Below, piece after piece: positions 9,358 to 17,128 of a DNA stretch of 64,000 nucleotides. This DNA comes from Dehalococcoides mccartyi. Lineage in GTDB: Bacteria > Chloroflexota > Dehalococcoidia > Dehalococcoidales > Dehalococcoidaceae. The stretch lies in NCBI RefSeq assembly GCF_001889305.1, contig NZ_CP013074.1, positions 992,001 through 1,056,000 of the forward strand, written 5' to 3'. The position numbers and the translations under genes are program-made. Numbering within the stretch: position 1 is the stretch's first letter; each line of letters opens with the position of its first letter. Under the pieces are notes generated by a model that saw only the letters and a list, made by a program, of their open reading frames with translations, did no database searches and was not told the DNA's origin.

Positions 9358-9709
9358 CTGTTTTTGATAGTATCTGCGCCTTGCCAAGCAAGTGCTTAAC
9401 TACCCTCTCCATTTCGGCACATTTTACTGTAGCCGCTTTTGCCCTAGCTATAAATACTATGTCCCAGCCCTGTCTGAGTGCGATAGTCCGCAGGCTTTCC
9501 CGCAATATCCGCTTTGCCCTATTACGCTCTACTGCTCCGCCTACTTTTTTGCTTACAATGAAGCCTACCCGGCTAAATTCAAGGTTATTAGGCAACGCCT
9601 TCATCACAGCCAGCTGCCCAATATAAGTTCCGTCACCGGCAAGCACCCGGGAATATTCTTCCCGCTTGGTAAGCCTGTTTGAGTATTTCATTGTAAATAG
9701 TGTAACCAT
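9329..9709 (-). CDS. rnpA: Ribonuclease P protein component
   Basis: Protein subunit that helps the RNase P RNA cut tRNA 5' leaders. 126 aa, with the RNR signature around [15 protein letters not shown] and the hydrophobic core [13 protein letters not shown]. The true start may be the ATG six codons downstream ([13 protein letters not shown]). It follows rpmH and overlaps yidD at its 3' end. Confidence 0.93.
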   Translation of the reverse strand: MVTLFTMKYSNRLTKREEYSRVLAGDGTYIGQLAVMKALPNNLEFSRVGFIVSKKVGGAVERNRAKRILRESLRTIALRQGWDIVFIARAKAATVKCAEMERVVKHLLGKAQILSKTDEKTSFKTD

Positions 9710-9750
9710 ACTCCGGATGGATAATCAACCCGGAGTACAGCTGTTACACT

Positions 9751-9891
9751 CTAGACTACAATCAGTTTCTTGCGCCCCTTAGCCCGGCGGGCGCTGAGTA
9801 CACCGCGTCCTCCGCGGGTGCTCATCCTTGACAGAAAACCATGAACCCTCATGCGGGGGATACGTTTCGGTTGATATGTCCTCTTAGGCAC
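9751..9891 (-). CDS. rpmH: 50S ribosomal protein L34
   Basis: Very short gene (46 aa) starting with GTG at 9889-9891. The product begins [20 protein letters not shown] and continues [20 protein letters not shown], which is the L34 pattern with its conserved KR..R..GF and RRAKGR elements. A GGAG Shine-Dalgarno lies 5 nt upstream. It heads the rpmH-rnpA-yidD-yidC-jag order and follows rpsR by 34 nt. Confidence 0.95.
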   Translation of the reverse strand: MPKRTYQPKRIPRMRVHGFLSRMSTRGGRGVLSARRAKGRKKLIVV

Positions 9892-9925
9892 ATTAACTCC
9901 TTAAATGGCAAGTAATAATTTACTA

Positions 9926-10369
9926 TTATGCAGACTCCGCAGACTCAGAAGCTTCCGCTGCAGGAGCAGCCTCAGCCTTTACTTCGGGTACCGCAACTTC
10001 GGCCTTGGTCTCTACTTTAGGCTCAACCTTGGGTTCAGCCATTTTAGGTTCGGGCCTCAGCTCACGCATAGGCGAAAAAGTAGCCACATTTCCCTGGCGG
10101 CGTACATGCTCAGAAACAAAGGGCATCAGGGCTATAAAACGAGCCCGTTTAATGGCATTAGCCAAAGCCCTCTGGTGCCGGGCACAGGTACCGGTGCGGC
10201 GGCGGGGTTCAATTTTGCCGCGGTCAGATATATATCTGGCCAGTTTAGCCGAATCCTTGTAATCAATACGGCTAACCTTCTCAGCGCAGAAAGAACATAT
10301 CTTGCGCTTGGGGGTATAGCGGCCGCGCCCACCCCTGGCTGGTCTGTTAGGTCTGTCCTGGATACTCAC
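9926..10369 (-). CDS. rpsR: 30S ribosomal protein S18 with long acidic/Ala-Pro C-terminal extension
   Basis: GTG start at 10367-10369 with an AGGAG 9 nt upstream. Residues 1-90 or so carry S18: [15 protein letters not shown], then [18 protein letters not shown] and [21 protein letters not shown]18 usually ends there (about 75-90 aa). Here another 50 or so residues follow, rich in Glu, Pro, Ala, Val and Lys ([20 protein letters not shown]), likely disordered. The gene stands in the usual rpsF-ssb-rpsR order. Confidence 0.93.
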   Translation of the reverse strand: MSIQDRPNRPARGGRGRYTPKRKICSFCAEKVSRIDYKDSAKLARYISDRGKIEPRRRTGTCARHQRALANAIKRARFIALMPFVSEHVRRQGNVATFSPMRELRPEPKMAEPKVEPKVETKAEVAVPEVKAEAAPAAEASESAESA

Positions 10370-10403
10370 TCAATCAAACTCCTATCAAGAGATTTAATAT
10401 TCA

Positions 10404-10811
10404 CTAAAACGGAATGTCTTCCGGTTCTAATTCACCACCGCCATTGTCATCATCACGGGCATCCATCCCGGTACCTGCACTGGCTTTCTCAAGGAAGGTA
10501 ACCCTGGAAGCAATTACCTCGGTACGGTAATGTTTCAGATTATCCTGCCCTTCCCAGCTTCGGGTGCGAAGCCGTCCTTCCACGTACACCAGCCGCCCTT
10601 TGGAAAGGAACTGGTTGCACTGTTCAGCCAGCTTGTTCCAAGCAACTACCGTAAACCATTCAGTTTCCTGTTTGCGTTCACCCTCGGGGGTATTATAAAC
10701 CCAGTTGGTAGCAACTTTAAAGGAGGTAACAGGATGCCCGCTGGGGGTATACCGCATCTCCGGCTCACCGCCAACATTGCCAATTATCATAACCTTATTC
10801 AAACTCACCAT
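10404..10811 (-). CDS. ssb: Single-stranded DNA-binding protein
   Basis: 135 aa. An OB-fold region starts MVSLNKVMIIGNVGGEPEMR and includes EWFTVVAWNKLAEQC and GRLVYVEGRL. The acidic tip EPEDIPF at the C-terminus is the partner-docking peptide of bacterial SSBs. The linker is short. Coats ssDNA during replication and repair. It lies between rpsF and rpsR, the common bacterial operon. Confidence 0.95.
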   Translation of the reverse strand: MVSLNKVMIIGNVGGEPEMRYTPSGHPVTSFKVATNWVYNTPEGERKQETEWFTVVAWNKLAEQCNQFLSKGRLVYVEGRLRTRSWEGQDNLKHYRTEVIASRVTFLEKASAGTGMDARDDDNGGGELEPEDIPF

Positions 10812-10858
10812 CTCTCGCGTCTCCTCTCTGGCAAAATGCCCGGCAGCATTAACAGATA

Positions 10859-11188
10859 TTATTCTTCGTCCATATTAATGGCCATATGTCGAATAACCTG
10901 CTCTGAAATACGCAGGTCAGAGTTTATCTTGCGTATGGAAGAAGGCTTAGCCTTCATCTTGATAAACACGTAATAACCTTCGCCGTATCTGCCGATAAGA
11001 TAAGCCAGCTTGCGTTTACCCCAGTGGTTCACCTCGGTAAAGCTGCCTTCTTTTTCAGCTATGGTTTTGCTAATGCCTTCCAGAATGGCCTCAACCTTTT
11101 CCTTGGGGGTGTCAGTGGTTAAAATAACCACCAGTTCGTAATCACGCAGGTTTTCAACTCTGGATTTAAGTAGTTCGCTTGCGGCCAT
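10859..11188 (-). CDS. rpsF: 30S ribosomal protein S6
   Basis: 109 aa small-subunit protein. It has the family features LRDYELVVILTTDT near the start and the strand WGKRKLAYLIGRYGEGYYVF. It pairs with S18 in the platform of the 30S subunit. First gene of the leftward ribosomal/insertase cluster; a promoter lies about 50-75 nt upstream. Confidence 0.95.
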   Translation of the reverse strand: MAASELLKSRVENLRDYELVVILTTDTPKEKVEAILEGISKTIAEKEGSFTEVNHWGKRKLAYLIGRYGEGYYVFIKMKAKPSSIRKINSDLRISEQVIRHMAINMDEE

Positions 11189-11240
11189 GTTTTCCTCTCT
11201 AAGTTAAAGGCAATATATTCCCTTAAAAAATCTGACGGTC

Positions 11241-11269
11241 ATTATAGCATATAGCGAAGAAGCAAACAA
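11241..11269 (-). promoter_or_regulatory. Promoter of the rpsF-ssb-rpsR cluster
   Basis: On the minus strand TTGTTT (11264-11269), 17 nt, then TATAAT (11241-11246) preceded by TGC, so also an extended -10. It is positioned just upstream of rpsF. Confidence 0.7.
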
Positions 11270-11351
11270 TATTGACCGGAATGAACCTACCCGACCATCA
11301 AATCATATTTGACAGATTGCGTCAAATACTCTAAACTGTTTTCCGCTTCTA

Positions 11352-11428
11352 GGCCCCATGGTGTAGCGGTCTAACATGCCACCCTGTCACGGTGGAGATC
11401 GGGGGTTCGAATCCCCCTGGGGTCGCCA
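11352..11428 (+). tRNA. tRNA-Asp (GTC)
   Basis: Full cloverleaf of 77 nt including encoded CCA: acceptor GGCCCCA/TGGGGTC with one G-T pair, anticodon stem CCACC/GGTGG with loop CTGTCAC (anticodon GTC at 11386-11388), T-arm GGGGG-TTCGAAT-CCCCC, discriminator G. The last 14 nt form the left copy of the prophage attachment repeat, so the tRNA stays intact after integration. Confidence 0.97.
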
Positions 11429-12958
11429 ATTACAGCCTACTTTCTGTTCCTCTACAGCAAAATATTTTATCCGAGCTGTAGTTTCATCAAGTTCTATCCG
11501 GTCTATAAACTCAGGCAGGATAGCCTTTAATTTCTCAGGTGAAGCGGCAAACATATCAATATATTTTGCCCGAATGCCCTCAATCATTGAGTCAGTTATG
11601 TCAGGCAATAACAAATCAATCTCACGCTGGCGGTCTATTTCTGCCAGCTGAAGATATAATTTATTTTTTAAATCAGACCTTTCTTCTATCGGTTGAGTTA
11701 AATTTTCAGGATTCACCCCAGAGGCTATCGCTTCAAAAAATCTTTTTAGCTCAAGTTCTACCTTATTTATTTTAATGAGAAGGTCTTTTCTTTCCCGGTC
11801 ATCTTCCTGCTTATTTTTCTGGTTCTCTCTTGCGAAATATTCAAGCCCAGCCCTTATTCTTTTACTGGTAAAGGCATGGGTTTTCAGATTATCCAAAATA
11901 AATTTTTCTACTGTTTCTTTTTTAACATTTCGGCATGGGGAAATCTTGGCGCCTAATTTTCTTTTGGCACTGCATACATAATAATTGAGGCTGGCATTTG
12001 TATTACCTGTATATAACGCCTGGTGTGCTTTGCACCATAGCAGACCGGTCAATAAATAAGTTCTCTTGCTGTTCTGCGCCCTGCCCTGTATATGAGGCCG
12101 TTTACGTTCCAAAACTGCCTGAACATTATCAAACAGTTCAGGACTGATAATGGCTTCATGGGCATTTTCTTTTCTTATTATATCTTCGGGTTTGGTGTTG
12201 GCCCTTCGCCGGGTCTTCCCATCTACCTGTTTCATAACATTGTAGATTCTTTCACCGAGATATGCCCGGTTACGTAAAAGCGACACAAGGCTGCTGGGGC
12301 TGGTAACAACCCCGGTGGCCTTTATTATTTCCGGCCCGGATGAACCATTGGCACACATTTCAAAGGCTTTTTTAACCCGCGGCGCATAATCCGGGTCTAT
12401 CTCCCAGCCTGTTCTCATTATGGGTTCACCATTTGGTTTAAGCCCTGCAACCTTGCGTACATTCCGATATCCAGTGGCCGCTTTTCCCCCGGTAGAATAC
12501 CCTGCCATAGCTATTTGCTTAAGACCTCTCAAAGTATCTTCTGATACTTGGGAAACATACAGCTCGTCAGCAGCCGCTAAGACAGTTTCCATGAACATAG
12601 CAGAAGCACCCTCAAATTCAGGCTCATGCATGGCTACAAAGCGGATAGAATGGCGTCTGAAGATGCGTGAATAGGCAAGCCTGTGTTCTACGGAGCGGAA
12701 CAAGCGGTTTGACCGCCAGCAGAGAATTATGTCAAATGGTTTCGGATTGGTAGAGGATTTAATAATCTCAATCATGTGCCGGAATGAAGGGCGGTCATCT
12801 GTACGACCGGAGAAACCGGCGTCTGTAAATACTTCTGCTACTTCCCAGCCTTTATCAGCTGCGAATTTACGGCACTCGTCTATCTGGCCGTTGATGGGTA
12901 CTTCTTCTTCAGCCTGCCCTTCAGTACTGACACGGGCATAAATTGCGATTCTAGTCAT
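11387..12958 (-). CDS. int: Large serine recombinase / phage integrase
   Basis: 523 aa as read in the integrated state. N-terminal resolvase domain with the catalytic serine in IYARVSTEGQ, and the motifs ILCWRSNRLFRS and TDAGFSGRTDDRPSF. A recombinase domain follows (GYRNVRKVAGLKPNGEP region), then a zinc-ribbon-like part (LLWCKAHQALYTG ... YYVCSAKRKLG ... CRNVKKE) and a coiled coil (about residues 380-450). The last codons read through attL into the antisense strand of tRNA-Asp; the TGA stop overlaps the anticodon. In the excised circle the reading frame would instead enter the right end of the phage (see 46596-46677). It catalyses integration at attB without host factors in related systems. 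Confidence 0.95.
   Translation of the reverse strand: MTRIAIYARVSTEGQAEEEVPINGQIDECRKFAADKGWEVAEVFTDAGFSGRTDDRPSFRHMIEIIKSSTNPKPFDIILCWRSNRLFRSVEHRLAYSRIFRRHSIRFVAMHEPEFEGASAMFMETVLAAADELYVSQVSEDTLRGLKQIAMAGYSTGGKAATGYRNVRKVAGLKPNGEPIMRTGWEIDPDYAPRVKKAFEMCANGSSGPEIIKATGVVTSPSSLVSLLRNRAYLGERIYNVMKQVDGKTRRRANTKPEDIIRKENAHEAIISPELFDNVQAVLERKRPHIQGRAQNSKRTYLLTGLLWCKAHQALYTGNTNASLNYYVCSAKRKLGAKISPCRNVKKETVEKFILDNLKTHAFTSKRIRAGLEYFARENQKNKQEDDRERKDLLIKINKVELELKRFFEAIASGVNPENLTQPIEERSDLKNKLYLQLAEIDRQREIDLLLPDITDSMIEGIRAKYIDMFAASPEKLKAILPEFIDRIELDETTARIKYFAVEEQKVGCNWRPQGDSNPRSPP
11415..11428 (+). repeat. attL core (14 bp), 3' end of tRNA-Asp
   Basis: CCCTGGGGTCGCCA, identical to 46678-46691. The flanking bases differ on both sides. 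Confidence 0.9.
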
Positions 12959-12980
12959 ACGATAATCTCAGCGTAAATAC

Positions 12981-13586
12981 TCACGTCCTATAATCTCTAT
13001 TATCAGCTATAGACTGGTAATCTATATAATTTAACCAATGACACCATACCTTATCACCTGGAATATCTAGCCGAATATTAGTAGTTCTGCTTTTCCAAGA
13101 CGCTACTTTTATTCTGCACTTTGAATTACATTTACTTCTAACATACTCTAATGCTGGGCGCAAGTCAGTATCAAGGGACGCAATTATCCCGATATCATAT
13201 CCGCCATCTATTGCGAATGATACGAAATCAATAGCTATAGCCACATCAACACCCTTTTGTTGAGCCTTACTGGAAGGCCAGTCTGATAAATATCTTAGAG
13301 GCCTCGCTATTACACAAGCCCCGCTTTTCTCCCAAGCAGAACACTGTCTCATATGTGCGGCATAAGCAAAAGGCTCTTTATTGGGGTCAGGGCGTCCGGT
13401 GTATATTCTTACTTGATGCAAAATTGGTTTAACAGGTATAGGAGTTTGTAAACAGAGCAGTTTCCCGAGTGCAATTGGGTCAAATTGCCCCGGAACATGA
13501 GATTCTTCATCTGGGAAAAAGGCACGTCTAGCACTGTTATAAAAATTCTGGGCATCTACAAATAAAACTAACCGCTCTGCATCCAT
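12981..13586 (-). CDS. NYN-domain (LabA/DUF88-like) putative ribonuclease
   Basis: About 201 aa from ATG 13586, which has an AGGGGG Shine-Dalgarno close upstream; an earlier in-frame start at 13655 is less likely. PIN-like NYN fold: LVLFVDAQNFYNSARRAF at the start, KGVDVAIAIDF in the middle, and IIASLDTDLRPALEYVR, providing the acidic residues of the active site. NYN proteins are nucleases acting on RNA in known cases. Lying between the integrase and the other lysogeny genes, it is probably expressed by the prophage; a role in host interference or phage exclusion is speculation. Confidence 0.75.
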   Translation of the reverse strand: MDAERLVLFVDAQNFYNSARRAFFPDEESHVPGQFDPIALGKLLCLQTPIPVKPILHQVRIYTGRPDPNKEPFAYAAHMRQCSAWEKSGACVIARPLRYLSDWPSSKAQQKGVDVAIAIDFVSFAIDGGYDIGIIASLDTDLRPALEYVRSKCNSKCRIKVASWKSRTTNIRLDIPGDKVWCHWLNYIDYQSIADNRDYRT

Positions 13587-13820
13587 CAAACCCCCTATAA
13601 AAACGAACCTCGCCAATTCACCCTGTTTCCAGAGGGAATAGCGAGGAAGATTCAACTATTAGTATACCATACACCTCTAACCAGTTCTACGGCATTCACA
13701 GCCATTCCCAGCAATTAAAAGCCATTATACAGGCAATAATATCCGATTACGAATTTGTAAACCCTGATATCTCACTTACTCTCTAGTTTTCAGTGGATAC
13801 CCTGGCGTAGATAGCTACTT

Positions 13821-14162
13821 TTACCATGCTCTAGCCGTAACCATTTTCCACACTTTGAATCCTAATAAAAGTACCGGTATGGCAAAGTATATCAACCAAT
13901 CTGTCGGAGTTGATAGCATCCCATTTAATAATAGTCCCCCACCTATCCATCCCATCAGATAAGTAATCCCCACAAATTGTAAATGTTCAACAGTGGCAAG
14001 AGTGAATATGGCACTAAGTGCTATCCCAAATAATGTATATAACTGAAGAACATATGCAGGGAAATCTGGATTTTCTTCTATAAAACTTAATCCAGCAGCA
14101 TAGATTGCACCAGTAAAGATACCACCTATTACTTCAGAAAAAACATCTCTACAACTGTTCAT
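13821..14162 (-). CDS. Small multi-pass membrane protein, unknown function
   Basis: 113 aa with three or four hydrophobic segments (around VIGGIFTGAIYAAGLSF, LYTLFGIALSAIFTL, ITYLMGWIGGGLLL and LIYFAIPVLLLGFKVW). No family recognised. It lies in the leftward lysogeny block, where membrane proteins blocking superinfection are often found, but nothing in the sequence proves that role. Confidence 0.6.
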   Translation of the reverse strand: MNSCRDVFSEVIGGIFTGAIYAAGLSFIEENPDFPAYVLQLYTLFGIALSAIFTLATVEHLQFVGITYLMGWIGGGLLLNGMLSTPTDWLIYFAIPVLLLGFKVWKMVTARAW

Positions 14163-14181
14163 AACTTCGCTATTCTAATGC

Positions 14182-14673
14182 TTATATCCCCAGAATCTGT
14201 TTTTTCTTGGCCTCAAAATCAGAGGGGGTAATAATTCCTTTGTCTCGTAATTCGGCTAAGCGTTCAAGGTCATCGTAGCCGCTCCGAACCGGCTGTCTGG
14301 GGGCTTCATGTGTGGTATTCTTTGGTTCAGTTTTATTGCGATACCTGATATCGTCTATCAAGTCCTTCAAATCTTCAAAGTCTCTTGCCTGTTTGGGGTT
14401 GAAAGCAACGCTGTTTTCGTCATGTACTGCGTCCCACATGCCGCCTTTGGACTCATGACTACCGGAAAAGACAAACTGAATATAGCCGTTGGTAATGGAG
14501 CCTGGCCGCTTGAATTGGATACTGGTTAAGCTGCTAATAGCGATATCTTTCTCGCCTCGGTTACCAAAGCCGATAGTCGCGTGAATACCCTTACGGCATA
14601 TCCGGACAAACTGGTTATATAGTTCTACCTGCCCGTTGATACCTCTGGCTACAAATAAAGGCTCTTCGTACAT
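14182..14673 (-). CDS. SHOCT-domain protein
   Basis: 163 aa. The last 30 residues form a SHOCT motif (LERLAELRDKGIITPSDFEA then KKKQIL), a short helical oligomerisation or targeting module. The N-terminal part (about 1-100) is a beta-rich domain resembling the PH-like domain (DUF4429 type) often paired with SHOCT. No signal peptide. Leftward lysogeny block; function unknown. Confidence 0.65.
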   Translation of the reverse strand: MYEEPLFVARGINGQVELYNQFVRICRKGIHATIGFGNRGEKDIAISSLTSIQFKRPGSITNGYIQFVFSGSHESKGGMWDAVHDENSVAFNPKQARDFEDLKDLIDDIRYRNKTEPKNTTHEAPRQPVRSGYDDLERLAELRDKGIITPSDFEAKKKQILGI

Positions 14674-14712
14674 GGCTTTCTCCGCAGATATTTAGACTTT
14701 CATAATCAAGCA

Positions 14713-15303
14713 TCATTTGAGAATAGGCATATAAGTGCAACGGCACCATTCGCATCCTTCAACTGGTAACGGCATCTTTTCAATGGCCTCTTTTATCGTA
14801 TATGTCTTACCATTCAGCGCTTTACACTTAGCACAAGTTGTATCATTTGACGCTGATAATATTTGCACCTTGGAATAGAATCTCTCGTTATAATAACTTT
14901 TCAATAATTCCTGATGGCTTTGTTGCATCAGTGAAAACCACTCATTGCCTTGCTCATAACGTAATCTGGCCATTTGCCAAGTAATTGTTGAAGCTGACTG
15001 TAAATCATTCTTTTTGATGTAATTTGATTTTTTCTTGTTAAGTATACCCCAAGCCACATCTCTAATAGAATATTGAGGATTTGCAATACGAACTGCTTTT
15101 ATAAAATCAGTCATCGATCCACTATTTTTCATAGCATCTAAACTAACAGCATCAGCTTTTTTAAGTAGTAATTTTATACCATCTACAGTACGCACATATA
15201 TATCTTGTTTACATGCAGGGCAAGCTTTCTGCCGTGCTGGTACAGGAGATAGAATTACATCACAGTGGGGACAGTTAGGTTTAGATGTGAGAAGCGTTTG
15301 CAT
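14713..15303 (-). CDS. Zinc-ribbon protein with phage minor-head (gp7/MuF)-like Cys C-terminus
   Basis: 196 aa. N-terminal Cys motifs CPHCDVI and CPACKQDI form a probable zinc ribbon. The C-terminus (TTCAKCKALNGKTYTI ... GCEWCRCTYMPIL) resembles the metal-binding end of SPP1 gp7/Mu F minor capsid proteins, which also have DxxxCxxCxxLDG and CRC elements. The middle is helical. It ends one base before the repressor stop codon and is transcribed with it. Why a lysogeny gene would carry this tail is unclear. Confidence 0.55.
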   Translation of the reverse strand: MQTLLTSKPNCPHCDVILSPVPARQKACPACKQDIYVRTVDGIKLLLKKADAVSLDAMKNSGSMTDFIKAVRIANPQYSIRDVAWGILNKKKSNYIKKNDLQSASTITWQMARLRYEQGNEWFSLMQQSHQELLKSYYNERFYSKVQILSASNDTTCAKCKALNGKTYTIKEAIEKMPLPVEGCEWCRCTYMPILK

Positions 15304-16194
15304 CTACAATTTTCTCATCTGATATATCAAACGGCCTTGAATTTCTACGTCAGTAGCCAGGAGGCGCTTGTATTCGCCATTGGAACTTTCAAGGCGTAGA
15401 TGGCCGTTCTCTTTGTACACGTGCCTTGCCAGAACCTCTGTACCGCCAATACGGACAGCATAAATCTTGCCGTCTATGATAGGAGCATCCGGGTCTATAA
15501 GTACGTTATCCCCATAATGAAGGCCGTCACCGCTTAAACTCTCACCGCCAATCTTTAACGCAAACACTCTATCTATCTTTCCCTCCACTACTTCTCTCGG
15601 CACTCGTATAACGCCTAAGTCTATCTCTTCTTCAACGGCGGGGTTACCAGCAGGTATAACTCCCCTTACAGGTATCTCAATTATCTCTAGTTTCTGTAGT
15701 TTGTCAGCAAAATCTGATGTGAATGCCTTTAGCATATCCGCCATGGATTTGTCGGGCAATCCCGCTTTGTCGCTAGTTTTCACTTCCATAAGGTCGTCAG
15801 TACTAACGTCCAATGCCCCAGCTAACTTCTGTGCAGTTTGAATGGTTATGTTAGGTATTCTCCCGCACTCAATATGATTAACATAGGTTCTACCTAAACC
15901 GGAGAGTTGACCTAAAGCTTCTTGAGTCAGCCCTTTACTGGTTCTTATCTCCCTCAATTTATCAGCGATGCTCATTTTTTCATTTTTATCACTGGTTTCT
16001 GATTCTATCAACTCTTCTAAGTTAACTCCTAATGCGGCAGACAAGCGACGTGCCACATCCAGTGTAATATTAGTTCGCTTCCCGCTTTCCACGATGCTAA
16101 GGTAGCTTGGGTCTAGCTCTGCTTTTATTGCAAGTTGTCTCTGGCTAATACCACGCAACTCTCTTAACTCTTTAATTTTATCCCCAATTTTCAC
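15304..16194 (-). CDS. CI-type phage repressor, tandem XRE HTH domains plus S24/LexA-like domain
   Basis: 296 aa, GTG start with GGGGG Shine-Dalgarno. Two XRE helix-turn-helix domains in series: residues about 1-65 (ISQRQLAIKAELDPSYLSIV) and about 75-140 (LTQEALGQLSGLGRTYVNHI). Most CI repressors have one. The C-terminal half is LexA/S24-like: RGVIPAGNP could be the cleavage site, GGESLSGDG holds the nucleophile serine position, but at the usual lysine position the sequence reads EVLARHVY, so Arg appears to replace Lys. Autocleavage may therefore be lost or slow. It likely maintains lysogeny by binding the palindromes at 16256-16310. Confidence 0.88.
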   Translation of the reverse strand: MKIGDKIKELRELRGISQRQLAIKAELDPSYLSIVESGKRTNITLDVARRLSAALGVNLEELIESETSDKNEKMSIADKLREIRTSKGLTQEALGQLSGLGRTYVNHIECGRIPNITIQTAQKLAGALDVSTDDLMEVKTSDKAGLPDKSMADMLKAFTSDFADKLQKLEIIEIPVRGVIPAGNPAVEEEIDLGVIRVPREVVEGKIDRVFALKIGGESLSGDGLHYGDNVLIDPDAPIIDGKIYAVRIGGTEVLARHVYKENGHLRLESSNGEYKRLLATDVEIQGRLIYQMRKL

Positions 16195-16255
16195 CTATTT
16201 ATCCCCCTACGGGCATTTTCTCATTAAGTTATGAATAAAATCAATATGTATTTTT

Positions 16256-16310
16256 AGTCAATACCCTATTGACAATATTCATATCTTAGTGCATAATAAC
16301 CATATGAATA
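16256..16310. promoter_or_regulatory. Divergent phage control region: operator palindromes and early promoter
   Basis: A perfect palindrome GTCAATA-CCC-TATTGAC (16257-16273) contains the rightward -35 TTGACA (16269-16274) and, on the other strand, TTGACT (16256-16261), a possible -35 for the repressor. The rightward -10 is CATAAT (16292-16297) with a 17-nt spacer. A second inverted repeat, TATTCATAT (16276-16284) and ATATGAATA (16302-16310), brackets the -10 and the start codon. No strong leftward -10 was found. Confidence 0.75.
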
Positions 16311-16582
16311 TAGTCATCACTCAATTAAACAATATTGCTATCCGGTCATCTCTCTCTACTTCCAAAATTGCAAAGATGATTGGCGTTGACTCGTCATACC
16401 TCTATCACGTCAAAAGTGGGCGAATTAAGCCCGGCCTTAAGTTCTATTCCGGTGTAGTCAACGCCTTTCCTGCCCTCAAGCCCTTAGTAGATGCCGAAAT
16501 CTACGGAAAAACTAATTATAAGCACACTGAAATACCTGTACGCAAGACCTTTCTGACTAAATGCTTGGAGGCATTCAAATGA
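16304..16582 (+). CDS. Small Cro-like HTH protein (probable leaderless gene)
   Basis: 92 aa from ATG 16304; residues around SLSTSKIAKMIGVDSSYLYH form a helix-turn-helix. First gene of the rightward early transcript and divergent from the repressor, the position of Cro. The ATG is 7 nt downstream of the -10 hexamer, so transcription should begin on or next to the start codon and no Shine-Dalgarno is possible. A GTG at 16289 lies upstream of the -10 and cannot be used by this promoter. DNA binding is inferred from the HTH. Confidence 0.7.
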   Translation: MNIVITQLNNIAIRSSLSTSKIAKMIGVDSSYLYHVKSGRIKPGLKFYSGVVNAFPALKPLVDAEIYGKTNYKHTEIPVRKTFLTKCLEAFK

Positions 16583-16758
16583 AAGAACTTACCTGTTCCC
16601 ACTGTGGGCATACCGGCTCTGACGTGCATGAAGTCAACTCCTACATAGGCGGACAAGGCTACGTAGAGATACCGCTTTGCGATGATGGCAAGGAATGCTG
16701 GAAACGCTGGGACGTCCAGCATGGTATCCGCAAACCTGAGTTGGTGGGTGCAAAGTGA
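16579..16758 (+). CDS. Small zinc-ribbon phage protein
   Basis: 59 aa from ATG 16579, overlapping the previous stop; GGAGGC lies 7 nt upstream. A CSHCGHTG motif near the start and two more Cys (LCDDGKECWKRW) suggest a bound zinc. Early gene of unknown role. Confidence 0.65.
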   Translation: MKELTCSHCGHTGSDVHEVNSYIGGQGYVEIPLCDDGKECWKRWDVQHGIRKPELVGAK

Positions 16759-16928
16759 AAGCCTTAGGCGAAAAGGAATTCGCCAAGATGACTGTGATTG
16801 TTGAGTACTCAGAGAAGCCTAATCCGAGAACGGAGCGCCTGATTGACGAGATGATTGCAGACGCATACATGGCGTACATGAGAGATAAAAAGGCCGGAGA
16901 GCAGCAACTCCCCGGCGGAAAGGAATAA
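16755..16928 (+). CDS. Small hypothetical phage protein
   Basis: 57 aa starting with GTG, overlapping the preceding stop (GTGA). The product starts MKALGEKEFAKMTVIVEYSE and is charged and helical. The tight overlap on both sides supports it; no family recognised. Confidence 0.55.
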   Translation: MKALGEKEFAKMTVIVEYSEKPNPRTERLIDEMIADAYMAYMRDKKAGEQQLPGGKE

Positions 16929-16990
16929 AAGATAAACCTTCACCAAATTCATTGTAACCCGAACCTTAAAAATTCACAAGGAGGCATCAC

Positions 16991-17110
16991 ATGGAAATAT
17001 TCGGATTCTTTTTCTTCTGCCTGTATGCCGGGTTCGTTCTTGGGTTTGCCTTCAACTGGAAGTGGCAAAAGGTAGAACACAAGCCCCGGATTATCAACAA
17101 CGTCAGATAA
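16991..17110 (+). CDS. 39-residue single-pass membrane peptide
   Basis: ATG 16991 with AAGGAGG 6-8 nt upstream. One transmembrane segment (FGFFFFCLYAGFVLGFAF) then a basic tail (KWQKVEHKPRI). Early phage gene, function unknown. Confidence 0.6.
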   Translation: MEIFGFFFFCLYAGFVLGFAFNWKWQKVEHKPRIINNVR

Positions 17111-17128
17111 ATCAACAAGGAGTTTGAA

